From: an uncultured bacterium
GTDB taxonomy: Bacteria; Bacillota_I; Bacilli_A; RFN20; CAG-826
Reading direction: 5' to 3'
Assembly: GCA_949297445.1 (NCBI GenBank)
Contig: CASFSS010000015.1
Coordinates: 1 to 32,178, forward strand
DNA length: 32,178 bases
This document shows, in pieces, positions 6,657 to 15,996 of this stretch. The position numbers were made by a program, and so were the translations under genes. The notes beneath the pieces were generated by a model. It was not told the origin of the DNA. It did no database searches and saw only the letters and a program-made list of their open reading frames with translations. Numbering within the stretch: position 1 is the first letter of the stretch; each line of letters begins with the position of its first letter.

Positions 6657-9644
6657 ATGAAAAGTAGCATTTATTTTATCACAGACTGTCATTTTTCTGA
6701 AAAGTATGACATTGATAAAAATAAAATAGATTCGTTAGGACAAATTATTAAGATAGATTCAAATCCGTTTATTTATTTGGCTATTAGTGGCGACATTGCT
6801 TTTAGCGGAAGAGCCAGCGAGTATAAATTATTTTGCAATTTTTTTGATGATATCAAAAAAATAAGTAAAAAAGATATTAAATTAATAGTTTGTCCCGGAA
6901 ATCATGATATTAATTTTAACAATGAAGAATATTCGCTCAAATCACTTATTAATGATACGGCAAAAGAAAATGTTGGAGCTGCATTTGAAAATAGAAAATC
7001 AAAAATTGCATCTTATCAATCATTTGAAAGAATGAACTCCAATTTAAAATATATTGATGATTTTTTATCTTTTTTATCCTTTAATAAAGATGAAAAAGAA
7101 ATTATATTTTACTCGCTTAATAACGTGCTTTTTTCCTGTTTTGGAAGCGAAAATAGTAGTGATGATACTAGAAATTATGCTTATTTGTCCGAACAAACAA
7201 TTCGCAATATTAAAAGAAAAAATCCAAATCAAATAGTATTTCTTTTAATGCACTTCCCTATTACTTATTTTAATGATAAAATTGGCAAAATATTAAAAGA
7301 AAGGATTATAAAAAACGTTGATGTTATCTTAAATGGCCACTTACATGTTTCAGAGAAAAAGATGATTGTTGATAAAAGCAATGTTGCAATCATACAAGGA
7401 GATTATTTTTCAGTAAACAACGGAGATGATAATGGTTCATTCGTCAAAATTGACTTGAGTAAAAACGAATATGTTGAGTTTAAATGGGAAAATGAATCGT
7501 ATATTGAGCAAGACGATATTGTCAAATTAGATCTCAAAGCTTCTAGATGGAATTCACTTAATGTTTCTTTTAATAATGATTTTTATTTAGAACTTACTCA
7601 ATGCGATATTTTGGATAAAAAGTTTAATATTAATGACATATTTGTTTTTCCGTATTTATGTAGCGAAAAGTATGAAGATTTTGACGATAACGAAGTAATA
7701 AAAGATTTTTCATCGTTTTTATTAAAAACAAAAAACAATCGTTTTATTTATATATATGGCTATGAAGGAAGCGGCAAAACCTCTTTATCTAAGTATTTGA
7801 CTTTATTATTTTTTAATGAAAATTATTTTCCGGTTTTATGCGACGGAGATCAATTTTCAAAAGTAAAAGATTTCGACAAACATATTAGAAATAGGATAAG
7901 AGAAATGTATTCTGATTCTACTATCAGTAAGTTCGAAAACGAAATACTTTTTTCTAATAAGGTTCTTATTATTGATGACTATTCTAGTTACAACAATGAG
8001 TTTTTGTCTAAAGCTAGTGAAGTATTTAAATCCATTATTGTTGTGTTCAAATTAGATAAAAATAAATTACTTAATAAGCCGATTTCAATTAATGAAACTA
8101 AAGTTTTGGAATACACGATTCAGCCGATGGTCAAGTCGAAGAGAAAAGAGTTTACATATAAAATATATGATGCCCTAACGAGCCTTGGTGAAAAGTCCAA
8201 TTTAACTAAAGAAAATTTTTTTCTTTTTGTTGAAAAACAATTAAATACTTTGGCAATAAATGATATATGCGATCCGATTTCATTGGCTTACCTTGAAATT
8301 AATTCGTTTCATCTTTCTGATGCTTTTGATAACACATTGTTTTCAAATGTTAATCAGGCTAAATCTTTATTAATGCTTGATAATGTTATAAAAAGAAAAA
8401 AATATAACTGCAATATTGATTCTATCAATAGAATGATGTCTTACATAGCATACGATATGTATAAAAACAATAAACAAGACTTTTCTATAGAAGATATTAG
8501 TAAAGCATTTGAATATGAAACTGATAATTATGGCGATCCAGAAATTAAACAATATGATATTTCTCAGTTAATGCTTGATACTTTGATTGCAAAAGAATTG
8601 GATAATAGAAACCTAACATTTTTTAATAGAGATATTTTTTCTTATTATATTGCATTGTATATAAATATTCAAATTGGCGAGGGAGATAATTCGCTTTTCA
8701 TTGATTTATTGAGTAAAGATATTTTTGTTCCACTAAATTTTAATATTTTGATGTGTCTAGCTTCAATATATAAAAATATTACTATTCCAAATACAATAAT
8801 TGATTTAATATCAACTCAAATCAAAGATATGCCTTTGTTAGATGAAAAGAATTTTTCGATTTCTGGCATAACGAAAGAAAAGCAAGAAGAATTAAAAAGA
8901 TTAACGCGTGAAGATATTATTAAAATCAACGAAAAACAAGACGAATACGAAAGGCAACAGCACGACGCTTACTTAAAAAACAAAGATAACCTATATTATG
9001 TTGAAGCTGTTCCACATAGAGTTAAAGAAATTTATACTTTATTTGATAAATTAAAAATATGTTGCGTTCTTTTAAAAAAACTTAATACATCTATAAAAAA
9101 AGCATATAAAGAAAAACTAATTAATTTAATCGTTTCGTTGCCTAACATAATCCTATATCAATTTAACGATTATTTATTTAAAGAATTGGATAATTTGTAT
9201 GCAGCATTAAAAGAGTATCTCACTAATAAACCTAGTTCATCAGTTATTTCTGATTTTAACAATTTTGTTATTTCAACCAAGAGAGCTTTTATTTTATCTA
9301 CATATGACTATGGTTCAAGATGCATCGCTGATAAAACAAGCAAGGATTTACTCAAAAAGTTCATAGAAGATTCAAATAGCGAACTTAAAATTGTACAAAA
9401 TTTAATGTTTAAATCATTTTTTATTGATGAGGATTCCTTTATTAAATTTTGCTCTAGCCTTATTAATGACAAAAAATACAAAGAAAATTCATTTGTAAAA
9501 GCATCTGCAAAATTGATTGGAAGAAGATATATTGTTGATAATTATGAAACATGTGTAAAAAAATACAGAGATTTTGTTGGATTAGTATTTAATTCGCCAA
9601 AAGAAGCATTAAGGCATACAATTAAAAATAAAATTAAAAAATAA
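6657..9644 (+). CDS. Metallophosphoesterase-NTPase fusion, probable defence protein
   Basis: 995 residues; ATG follows AAGGAGAAA. Residues 1-~265 form a calcineurin-like phosphoesterase with every metal-binding motif: D10-x-H12, G45-D46, G81-N-H-D84, H199 and G227-H228-L-H230. Residues ~330-600 carry a P-loop NTPase with Walker A GYEGSGKT (368-375) and Walker B VLIIDD (436-441), typical of STAND/NACHT-like ATPases. The remaining ~400 residues are helical, Lys-rich and unrecognised; in such proteins they usually serve as sensor. Calcineurin-like effectors joined to STAND NTPases are described in bacterial conflict systems. The gene is very AT-rich, stands alone, and lies between recombinase debris and chromosomal genes, as defence islands often do. 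The substrate (nucleic acid or nucleotide) cannot be read from sequence. Confidence 0.7.
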   Translation: MKSSIYFITDCHFSEKYDIDKNKIDSLGQIIKIDSNPFIYLAISGDIAFSGRASEYKLFCNFFDDIKKISKKDIKLIVCPGNHDINFNNEEYSLKSLINDTAKENVGAAFENRKSKIASYQSFERMNSNLKYIDDFLSFLSFNKDEKEIIFYSLNNVLFSCFGSENSSDDTRNYAYLSEQTIRNIKRKNPNQIVFLLMHFPITYFNDKIGKILKERIIKNVDVILNGHLHVSEKKMIVDKSNVAIIQGDYFSVNNGDDNGSFVKIDLSKNEYVEFKWENESYIEQDDIVKLDLKASRWNSLNVSFNNDFYLELTQCDILDKKFNINDIFVFPYLCSEKYEDFDDNEVIKDFSSFLLKTKNNRFIYIYGYEGSGKTSLSKYLTLLFFNENYFPVLCDGDQFSKVKDFDKHIRNRIREMYSDSTISKFENEILFSNKVLIIDDYSSYNNEFLSKASEVFKSIIVVFKLDKNKLLNKPISINETKVLEYTIQPMVKSKRKEFTYKIYDALTSLGEKSNLTKENFFLFVEKQLNTLAINDICDPISLAYLEINSFHLSDAFDNTLFSNVNQAKSLLMLDNVIKRKKYNCNIDSINRMMSYIAYDMYKNNKQDFSIEDISKAFEYETDNYGDPEIKQYDISQLMLDTLIAKELDNRNLTFFNRDIFSYYIALYINIQIGEGDNSLFIDLLSKDIFVPLNFNILMCLASIYKNITIPNTIIDLISTQIKDMPLLDEKNFSISGITKEKQEELKRLTREDIIKINEKQDEYERQQHDAYLKNKDNLYYVEAVPHRVKEIYTLFDKLKICCVLLKKLNTSIKKAYKEKLINLIVSLPNIILYQFNDYLFKELDNLYAALKEYLTNKPSSSVISDFNNFVISTKRAFILSTYDYGSRCIADKTSKDLLKKFIEDSNSELKIVQNLMFKSFFIDEDSFIKFCSSLINDKKYKENSFVKASAKLIGRRYIVDNYETCVKKYRDFVGLVFNSPKEALRHTIKNKIKK

Positions 9645-9935
9645 TGTCTTTTTGCTGTGTCTTACTTAAAATAAGTTTTACAATTTATAAAAAATGATTT
9701 TATGATTCTATTTTTTGATTTTTAAAATCATTCAAATTGATATAGGCTTATCATTTGTATTTATTATACTTATTTTATTCTCAATTTATTAAATATTTTT
9801 AAAAATATTTATATAATTTCATTTTTAATAAATACTTTGGCTCATTTTACAAAATTCTATATAAAAAATAGTTTTTCAATTGTAGTTAAAAAATATCATA
9901 TTATGCATTAAAATATGTTTGTGATTGAATATTAT
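9645..9935. other. AT-rich intergenic region between convergent genes
   Basis: About 290 bases of extreme AT content with no gene on either strand. AATGATTTTA (9693-9702) and TAAAATCATT (9723-9732) are perfect inverted arms that could act as a weak terminator in both directions. Confidence 0.45.
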
Positions 9936-10649
9936 TTAATCGATGGAATATTGAGCACCCAATTCATTGCATCGATTAAGCATCATTTCCGTTAATTCAT
10001 CTCTAGTTTTATTCATTTTTAAAAGGTCAGAATATTTTATTGCCTTATCAAAAACGTATGTTCTTCTTTTATAGTTAAGATAAGCTACCATTATATCTAC
10101 ATCTATTCCGTGCTTGTAGATGTAGTCGCATATTAATAAGAACCCGCTATAAAATTTTTGAATGTGGTCAAAGTACCCTTGAGAACTATCTTCGGGAAAA
10201 ATAATTAAATTTTCTTGGAATTCGCTTAATGCTCGATAACTTTCTTTGATGGTGGTTAAAAAGCGATAATCGTTATAACTAGATATTAATTTAAGGCCGC
10301 GATAAAATGCATGGACAATTGGTGCGGCAATAAAAGAAAAGATTTTAGCAACATGACGATTCCATTTTTTCTTTTGATAATAATATGTGCGACTTAAATA
10401 AATATATATTTCTTTTACCGAGCCATTCATTTCGTATGTTCCAAGCAATCTTTTTTTGAATGGAGCGTATAGTTCAAGCGTCAGCGGTGCTTTCGCGCCT
10501 ACATGATTAGTAAGAATTACTGTCGGCTTATCTATCTTTTCGCCTAGAAAGATAAAATCTGGTTTTTTAATGAACAATTTAACAACTGATTTCAGCAGTT
10601 TATATCCGATGGAATCTTTGTTTTTGGCTTCTAATTTGCGTTTGTTCAT
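9936..10649 (-). CDS. PlsC-like acyltransferase
   Basis: 237 residues. The acyltransferase block I appears as ILTNHVGAKAPLTLEL (family HxxxxD, here with His but without an obvious Asp at the fourth position), and block III as IIFPEDSSQGYF (family FPEGTRS). Between them are basic and aromatic segments that would lie on the membrane surface, with one hydrophobic stretch (IFSFIAAPIVHAFYRG). The family moves acyl chains onto lysophosphatidic acid or glycolipids. The altered block I and block III residues mean activity is uncertain. No ribosome site precedes ATG; a TAGAAT box ends 8 bases before it, suggesting a leaderless or near-leaderless mRNA. The gene faces away from the aconitase-X operon. 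Confidence 0.6.
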   Translation of the reverse strand: MNKRKLEAKNKDSIGYKLLKSVVKLFIKKPDFIFLGEKIDKPTVILTNHVGAKAPLTLELYAPFKKRLLGTYEMNGSVKEIYIYLSRTYYYQKKKWNRHVAKIFSFIAAPIVHAFYRGLKLISSYNDYRFLTTIKESYRALSEFQENLIIFPEDSSQGYFDHIQKFYSGFLLICDYIYKHGIDVDIMVAYLNYKRRTYVFDKAIKYSDLLKMNKTRDELTEMMLNRCNELGAQYSID

Positions 10650-10824
10650 GTAATAAAATTCTAACTATTTTTTGCATTAAAATAAAATATTTAATTTGTG
10701 TCGACAAAGAAATGTCATTTTTTGAATAATATGTGATAGTTTTATTAATTTTATAACGCTAAATAAATTTATATTTATTCGAATATTAATAAAGAATTAT
10801 AATTATTTTAGGAGGAAAAAATTA

Positions 10825-12120
10825 ATGTATGAGCCAAAAATGACTTTGTCAAAGGAAGAGCTCGCTATTTTAAATGGTGCAGAAGGTCCTACCAAAGCCA
10901 AAATAATGGAAACAATTGTCCGTTATGGTGATATTTTTGATGCAAAAAGGTTAGTTAAAGTAACGCACGGCGAAGGCCACTTAGTTACTTCGTTCGGACT
11001 ATCGTTATTGAAACCTATTTATCGCATCATGGACGAATTTATTGCCGCGGGTTTAAAGGTGGAAGAAGGTTTTACGATGGATCCTCGCCCACTGGATAAT
11101 GAGAACGTTCCTTATTCGCTTTTAGATCGTTTAATCAATGAAAAAATACTTTATGGCGCTCAAAGTAGATATGAGGAACAATTGACAAAATTAGGATTAA
11201 TAAGTCCCGATGCTTTTAGTTGTGCTTGTTATTTAAAAGAAATGGGCAATTTGCCAAAGAAAGGCGACATTCTTTCCTGGGCCGAATCGAGTGCGGTGAA
11301 TTACGCTAATTCGGTCCTTGGAGCACGCTGTAACCGCAATTCCGGCATGATAGATATAATGGGCTCGCTGATTGGTTATGTGCCTGAGTTTGGTCTATTG
11401 ACCGATGAAGGGCGCAAGGCGACATGGAAAATAATCGTCAAGACAACCAAAAAGCCTGAAGCTCAAATTTTAGGTTCCGCCATCGGCTTAAAAGTCATGG
11501 AAGATGTTCCTTATATCGTCGGTTTGGATAAATGGTTAGGTGAAGATTTAACCGATGAGACATTGGATTATTTAAAAGATATGGGAGCGGCCACAGCCTC
11601 TAACGGTGCGGTTGGCTTATATCACGTCGATAAACTAACTCCCGAAGCAAAAGAATTAAAAGAAAGTTTGCTCGTTCCAAATTATAAAGAATATGTCATC
11701 GATGATGAGGAATTAGAAAGAGTTTATAAATCTTATCCAATCATGTGGAAAAAGGTCGATAAGGAAGGTCAACTAGCCTTTATTGGCTGCCCACATTTAT
11801 CGCTCTCTCAACTAATTAGCTGGACCAAGCGAATCGAGAAGGCTTTAAAAGCCAGCCATGTGGACAAAGTTAGGATACCAACTGTCTTATGCTCGGCACC
11901 AGCGGTGATTGAAGAGTTTAAAAAGCGTCCCGAATACGAGCGTTTGCTCGCGACCGGAGCGAAGCTAACATACATTTGTCCACTCATGTACACTTCTAAT
12001 CCCTTGACGCATAAAAAGCGCCTGATGACTTGCTCCAATAAGCTAAGAACTTATTCGCTCGCTCGCTTTTACAAAGAAGATGATTTATTATCGATTATTG
12101 CTGGAAAGGAGAACAAATAA
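10825..12120 (+). CDS. Aconitase X catalytic (large) subunit
   Basis: 431 residues, ATG after AGGAGGAAA. This matches the AcnX family (DUF521/PF04412): N-terminal THGEGHLVTSFG, then SCACYLKEMGNLPKKGDIL followed by WAESSAVNYANSVLGARCNR, a family hallmark, then GCPHLSLSQL. Probable Fe-S ligands are among C133/C135, C322, C385 and C403. The family dehydrates hydroxy-acids: characterised members are cis-3-hydroxy-L-proline dehydratase and the archaeal phosphomevalonate dehydratase of the modified mevalonate pathway. The substrate cannot be decided here. Its TAA overlaps the ATG of the small subunit, as expected for a two-chain enzyme. No mevalonate or proline genes are nearby. Confidence 0.85.
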   Translation: MYEPKMTLSKEELAILNGAEGPTKAKIMETIVRYGDIFDAKRLVKVTHGEGHLVTSFGLSLLKPIYRIMDEFIAAGLKVEEGFTMDPRPLDNENVPYSLLDRLINEKILYGAQSRYEEQLTKLGLISPDAFSCACYLKEMGNLPKKGDILSWAESSAVNYANSVLGARCNRNSGMIDIMGSLIGYVPEFGLLTDEGRKATWKIIVKTTKKPEAQILGSAIGLKVMEDVPYIVGLDKWLGEDLTDETLDYLKDMGAATASNGAVGLYHVDKLTPEAKELKESLLVPNYKEYVIDDEELERVYKSYPIMWKKVDKEGQLAFIGCPHLSLSQLISWTKRIEKALKASHVDKVRIPTVLCSAPAVIEEFKKRPEYERLLATGAKLTYICPLMYTSNPLTHKKRLMTCSNKLRTYSLARFYKEDDLLSIIAGKENK

Positions 12121-12560
12121 TGAAAACATTTTATGGCCGCCCGCTCGCTAATGGCGAATATGTTGGTGAAGCGGTCGTTTCTCGTCAAGGTGTCAACACA
12201 TTAGCCACTTTCCAATCATCGGTTTTAATGGGCAAGAAAAAAGTTGCCTGTTCCGATCAAAATAATCCCGATATTTATAAGAAGAATTTGACTGGTGTGG
12301 CTCTTTGCTTGCCTAAGACAATCGGCTCAACGACTGGCGGAATGGTGCTTCAAGTTGTTTGTTCAATGAAGATCAATCCAGCGTGTTTGCTTTTTTCTGA
12401 AAGCATCGATTCTCTTGCGGCGGCCGGTGTCGTGCTCGCGAAGGTGTGGGAAAATAGCGACATCGTGGTTATCGACCGTCTCGGAGAGGAATTTTTAAAT
12501 ACAGTTCAAACCGGCGATAAAATTCATGTTTATCCCGATGGAAAAATAGAAATAGAATAA
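12120..12560 (+). CDS. Aconitase X swivel (small) subunit
   Basis: 146 residues, close to the family length. It matches the AcnX small-subunit/swivelling domain (DUF126, PF01989): N-terminal GRPLANGEYVGEAVVS, ALCLPKTIGSTTGGMVLQ with the conserved Ser in GSTTG (G69-S70-T-T-G73) that contacts substrate, and a C-terminal barrel end TGDKIHVYPDGKIEIE. It begins one base before the end of the large-subunit stop and has GGAAAGGAG upstream, so the pair is translationally coupled. It completes the active site at the interface with the large chain. Confidence 0.85.
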   Translation: MKTFYGRPLANGEYVGEAVVSRQGVNTLATFQSSVLMGKKKVACSDQNNPDIYKKNLTGVALCLPKTIGSTTGGMVLQVVCSMKINPACLLFSESIDSLAAAGVVLAKVWENSDIVVIDRLGEEFLNTVQTGDKIHVYPDGKIEIE

Positions 12561-12570
12561 GGAGACGAAG

Positions 12571-14631
12571 ATGAACAAAGTTTATGAACCATTATTCACC
12601 CCGTGGAAAATTGGCAATTGTGAGATTAAAAACCGCATTGTTTTAACTTCCATGGGTGGCACCTGCTTATTTGGCTTTGCCGAGCCAAATCACTGGGACA
12701 AAGAGGCCGCTAAGTTAATCTTAGAGATTGCTAAAAATGATTGCGGACTAATTTTACCCGGCATTGCCCCTTTACAAGATTTAATTGGCAGTAAATGGCT
12801 TTACCAAGGCAAGGCTAAATTTAAAAAGTTAAAGGCATTCATGGATGAAATACACGCGACAGGCGCTAAACTATTCGTTCAATTGACGGCCGGCTTTGGT
12901 CGTTCTTTTGCCGTGACACCATTAATGGAAACACTTTATAAAAATCCTGTAGTGAGAACTTTAACTAAACCGATTATTAACATTGAACGCTTGACTTGGT
13001 GTCCGAGTGAAAATCCAAATCGCTGGAGCGATTTAGTTAAGTCAAAAGAAATGCCGGTTGAATATATCGAAAAATTGATTGATGCGTTTGCGAGAGTTTC
13101 CGTCTTGCTTAAAGAAGCCGGGGTGGATGGTGTCGAAGTGCACGCCGTTCATGAAGGTTATTTACTCGATCAATTTACTTTAAAATATGTCAATCGTCGG
13201 CAAGATAAATACGGTGGTTCTTTTGAAAATCGTTATCGCTTTGCCGTTGAAGTTGTCAAGGCTATTAAAAAGGCTTGTGGTAAAGATTATCCTGTTACAT
13301 TGCGATATTCGGTCGTTTCAAAGACGAAAGGTTTTCGTGAAGGTGCATTGCCCGGGGAAACAGATTATGTCGAAGCCGGTAGAGATTTAGACGAAGGTAT
13401 TAAAGCCGCTAAATATTTAGAGGAAGCCGGCTATGATATGCTCAATTGCGATAACGGTACATACGATGCTTGGTATTGGTCGCATCCGCCGATGTATATG
13501 CCACAAAACTGCAATTATCTAGAGGCGGAAGCGGTTAAAAAAGCAGTTAAAATTCCTGTTGTTGTCGCCGGAAGAAATGAACCTGATTACGCTGCAGAAG
13601 CAATTAAAGAACATCGTATTGATGCCATGGGTGTCGCTAGACAATTCCTTGCCGACCCTGCCTGGGTTCATAAATTGATTAATGACGATATCGAGGATAT
13701 TCGTCCTTGCATTTGTTGCCATAATGGATGTTTTTCACTTTGCCATTATAACGGTGTTCCCAATGATCAGCATCTTCATGAGACAAAAGCAATGTGTCAA
13801 TGTGCCGTTAACCCAATGTCTATGAATACAAAAAGATATTATATTAAGAAAACAAAACATCCAAAGCATGTTGCGGTTATCGGCGGTGGTATCGCCGGAA
13901 TGGAAGCGGCGCGCGTTTTGACTTTACGCGGTCATAAAGTAACTCTATATGAAAAGGGCGATAAACTTGGTGGTGTCTTTGTGCCGGCTGCCTCTTTTGC
14001 TTTTAAAGAAAAAGACCGCGCTTTGATTGCGTGGTACATAAGGCAAATTAAAAAGTTAGGTGTGGAAATCGTTTTGAATAAAGAAATTAGCGACCCGCGT
14101 TCACTTGCTGTCGATGATTATGTAATCGCTACCGGCGCCAAAGCGCGCACATTACATATAAGCGGCATCGATAGAGCAGTTCCGGCAATTGATTATTTAA
14201 ATAATCGTTCGCTCGTGAAGGACAATGTCATTATTATTGGTGGAGCTTTAACCGGCTGTGAAATCGCTTATGAACTTCATAAAGAAGGCAAGCATCCTAT
14301 CATCGTTGAGATGCTCGACGATTTGATTAAGGTGCATGGCGTTTCATTAGCTAACTCTTCTTTCTTACGCGATTATTTTAAATTGCATAAAGTGCCAACG
14401 TATTTAAAACACACCGTTAAGGAAATTAAGGAAGATGGAGTAATTGTCACGAATGAAGAAGGCCAAGATGTCTTCATTAAAGGCGATTCGGTAATTTTGT
14501 CGGTCGGTTATTATCCGACGCCACTCAATAACGAAAATCATAATTTAGCCGGCGATTGTAAGCGTGTTGGTAATATTATGACAGCCGTTTGGAGCGCCTG
14601 GGATGTTGCCATGTCCAAACGTTTCTCATAA
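12571..14631 (+). CDS. FMN/Fe-S/FAD oxidoreductase of the FadH-BaiH family
   Basis: 686 residues, ATG after AAGGAGACG, ten bases behind the AcnX small subunit. Residues ~5-370 form an old-yellow-enzyme TIM barrel (LFTPWKIGNCEIKNRIV; GVDGVEVHAVHEGYLLDQFT; GVARQFLADPAW). The 4Fe-4S site is C380-x2-C383-x3-C387 plus C411 in the CxVNP-type loop. An FAD Rossmann motif GGGIAG lies at 438-443 and an NAD(P) motif IIIGGALTGCE near 550. The length and order fit 2,4-dienoyl-CoA reductase, BaiCD/BaiH and enoate reductase relatives. These reduce activated C=C bonds, so the natural inference is that it reduces the unsaturated product of the AcnX dehydratase. The real substrate is unknown. Confidence 0.85.
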   Translation: MNKVYEPLFTPWKIGNCEIKNRIVLTSMGGTCLFGFAEPNHWDKEAAKLILEIAKNDCGLILPGIAPLQDLIGSKWLYQGKAKFKKLKAFMDEIHATGAKLFVQLTAGFGRSFAVTPLMETLYKNPVVRTLTKPIINIERLTWCPSENPNRWSDLVKSKEMPVEYIEKLIDAFARVSVLLKEAGVDGVEVHAVHEGYLLDQFTLKYVNRRQDKYGGSFENRYRFAVEVVKAIKKACGKDYPVTLRYSVVSKTKGFREGALPGETDYVEAGRDLDEGIKAAKYLEEAGYDMLNCDNGTYDAWYWSHPPMYMPQNCNYLEAEAVKKAVKIPVVVAGRNEPDYAAEAIKEHRIDAMGVARQFLADPAWVHKLINDDIEDIRPCICCHNGCFSLCHYNGVPNDQHLHETKAMCQCAVNPMSMNTKRYYIKKTKHPKHVAVIGGGIAGMEAARVLTLRGHKVTLYEKGDKLGGVFVPAASFAFKEKDRALIAWYIRQIKKLGVEIVLNKEISDPRSLAVDDYVIATGAKARTLHISGIDRAVPAIDYLNNRSLVKDNVIIIGGALTGCEIAYELHKEGKHPIIVEMLDDLIKVHGVSLANSSFLRDYFKLHKVPTYLKHTVKEIKEDGVIVTNEEGQDVFIKGDSVILSVGYYPTPLNNENHNLAGDCKRVGNIMTAVWSAWDVAMSKRFS

Positions 14632-14649
14632 GGAAAAGATTCATAAAAT

Positions 14650-14677
14650 AAAAGAGTACAAATTGTACTCTTTTTTT
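14650..14677. terminator. Bidirectional terminator
   Basis: AAAAGAGTAC/GTACTCTTTT form a perfect 10-bp stem with loop AAATT, A-tract on the left and T-tract on the right. It serves the AcnX operon on the plus strand and the convergent lipoprotein gene on the minus strand. Confidence 0.9.
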
Positions 14678-14691
14678 GTTGTCTTAATAAA

Positions 14692-15381
14692 TTAATAAAA
14701 TAGGGTAATTGATTCAATAAAAACTCGATTGTAATCATCACCAACATTATTGATTGTCAATATTGTTGTCGGATTTTCTAATGCGAATTCACAAGTTTGG
14801 ATTTCGCTTTCAGCCTCTGTAGCGCTTGGTAATGGATAACTATTTTGATAAGAGCTGGCTTCAACTTCTAGCACGCAATCGCTATCGTTATTAAAATAAG
14901 TATTTCCGCCATAGGAATAGCTTTTAAAATAAGAGCGACAGGCAATCTCAAAACCTATAATTTTTTCAAAGAAAGTAAAAGTTAGATTACCTTCACTACT
15001 GCTTGAGCCTATGGTTAATTTATTTTTGCTTGTTCCGTCGGCGAGGCCGATATTTTGAATATAAACATTTTGACAATCAATTTCTTCCAAAATAGTGGAT
15101 TCTTTATTAAATAAAGCGATAAAAGTGTCTTTGTGTTTGTCAATTCCAGTGCCTCCACCTATTTCTTGCACATCATCAAACGAAACAGAATAAGAATTTT
15201 CGTATGTTGGTGGCTCACTGGTTGTGTCGCCGGTTGTATCACTTGTTGTGTCGCTAGATGATTCGCTAGTAGAATCGCTAGTAGTTGTTGATGTATCATC
15301 GCTCGTTATTGAATTTTTTGGCGTGCAGGCCGCCAATGCAAAAACACCAAACAACGTTAAAAATAAACTTAATTTACTCAT
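14692..15381 (-). CDS. Lipoprotein of unknown function
   Basis: 229 residues. The start is ATG at 15381, preceded by AAGAGGT, not the longer upstream frame. MSKLSLFLTLFGVFALAACT is a clear lipoprotein signal with the lipobox LAAC cut before Cys19. A low-complexity Ser/Thr/Asp linker (~24-58, repeats of SDTTSDTTGDTT) follows, as in wall-spanning stalks. The remaining ~170 residues form a beta-rich extracellular domain (SYSVSFDDVQEIGGG, GNLTFTFFEKIIGFEIACRS) resembling repeated surface modules in related bacteria, without catalytic motifs. It is divergent from the sigma-factor gene with only 88 bases between starts, so it may belong to the same regulatory circuit. Confidence 0.75.
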   Translation of the reverse strand: MSKLSLFLTLFGVFALAACTPKNSITSDDTSTTTSDSTSESSSDTTSDTTGDTTSEPPTYENSYSVSFDDVQEIGGGTGIDKHKDTFIALFNKESTILEEIDCQNVYIQNIGLADGTSKNKLTIGSSSSEGNLTFTFFEKIIGFEIACRSYFKSYSYGGNTYFNNDSDCVLEVEASSYQNSYPLPSATEAESEIQTCEFALENPTTILTINNVGDDYNRVFIESITLFY

Positions 15382-15396
15382 AATTTTTACCTCTTT

Positions 15397-15424
15397 TTTA
15401 TAATAACACTTTTTTATGACCCAA
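15397..15424 (-). promoter_or_regulatory. Candidate promoter of the lipoprotein gene
   Basis: Read on the minus strand: TTGGGT, 16-bp spacer, TATAAA, then the ribosome site AAGAGGT. It lies in the 88-bp divergent region shared with the ECF sigma gene. Confidence 0.4.
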
Positions 15425-15469
15425 AGGATGCTTTTAAATTGTAATATATTATGAGAAGGGCCTCTCAAC

Positions 15470-15982
15470 ATGTTATCAAGCAAAACGATAAAAGCGTTAA
15501 ATTCAACCAATCTTGTTGAAAGAGACGAAGCATTTAAAGCTATCTACGACAAATATAAGTTCCTTTGCTACTATGTCGCTTTAGGTATAACAAAATCGAA
15601 AGAAATGTCTGAAGATATTGTTAGCGATACCTTTATTGAACTCATTAAAAGAAGCGGTTCAATAGCTAGTGAAGGTAACTTAAAAAGTTATTTAGCAATA
15701 ACTGCTAAAAACAAGGCAATCAACCAAATTAAACAGAGTGAAAAAATTGTCACAATCGACGAGGAAGTTCCCTCTGATGACCAAACTATCATTGATGACT
15801 TTGCCAGTTATGTAGAACAATTTTCAAGATTCTTGAATGAAGAAGAACTAGATTTAGTGGTTTATAAATTTTTGTACGGCTTTTCTTTTAAAGAGATTGC
15901 TCAATTATTTGGCAAGACATTTGATGGCGTAAAGAGTAAATATCGACGAACGATAGAAAAAATTCGTCAAGAATATCGTTAA
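15470..15982 (+). CDS. ECF-type sigma-70 family sigma factor
   Basis: 170 residues. Region 2 spans ~18-60 (DEAFKAIYDKYKFLCYYVAL ... EDIVSDTFIELIKR, then YLAITAKNKAINQIK) and region 4 spans ~120-168 (LVVYKFLYGFSFKEIAQLFG followed by the recognition helix KTFDGVKSKYRRTIEKIRQEY). Regions 1.1 and 3 are absent, which defines the extracytoplasmic-function group. The serpin gene follows after 14 bases with its own ribosome site, in the position where ECF operons usually encode the membrane anti-sigma factor. The start is ATG 15470 with GAGAAGGG upstream. ECF factors usually activate their own promoter; no clear ECF consensus was identified. Confidence 0.85.
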   Translation: MLSSKTIKALNSTNLVERDEAFKAIYDKYKFLCYYVALGITKSKEMSEDIVSDTFIELIKRSGSIASEGNLKSYLAITAKNKAINQIKQSEKIVTIDEEVPSDDQTIIDDFASYVEQFSRFLNEEELDLVVYKFLYGFSFKEIAQLFGKTFDGVKSKYRRTIEKIRQEYR

Positions 15983-15996
15983 AGGAGCTCATTAAA

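Noticed and set aside
6657-9644. TGA read as Trp in this lineage
   Set aside because: Long genes contain TGG for Trp and no in-frame TGA, so the standard code holds.
14692-15510. Longer 272-residue start for the lipoprotein
   Set aside because: The extension runs through the divergent promoter region and the sigma-factor start; the signal peptide and ribosome site support 15381.
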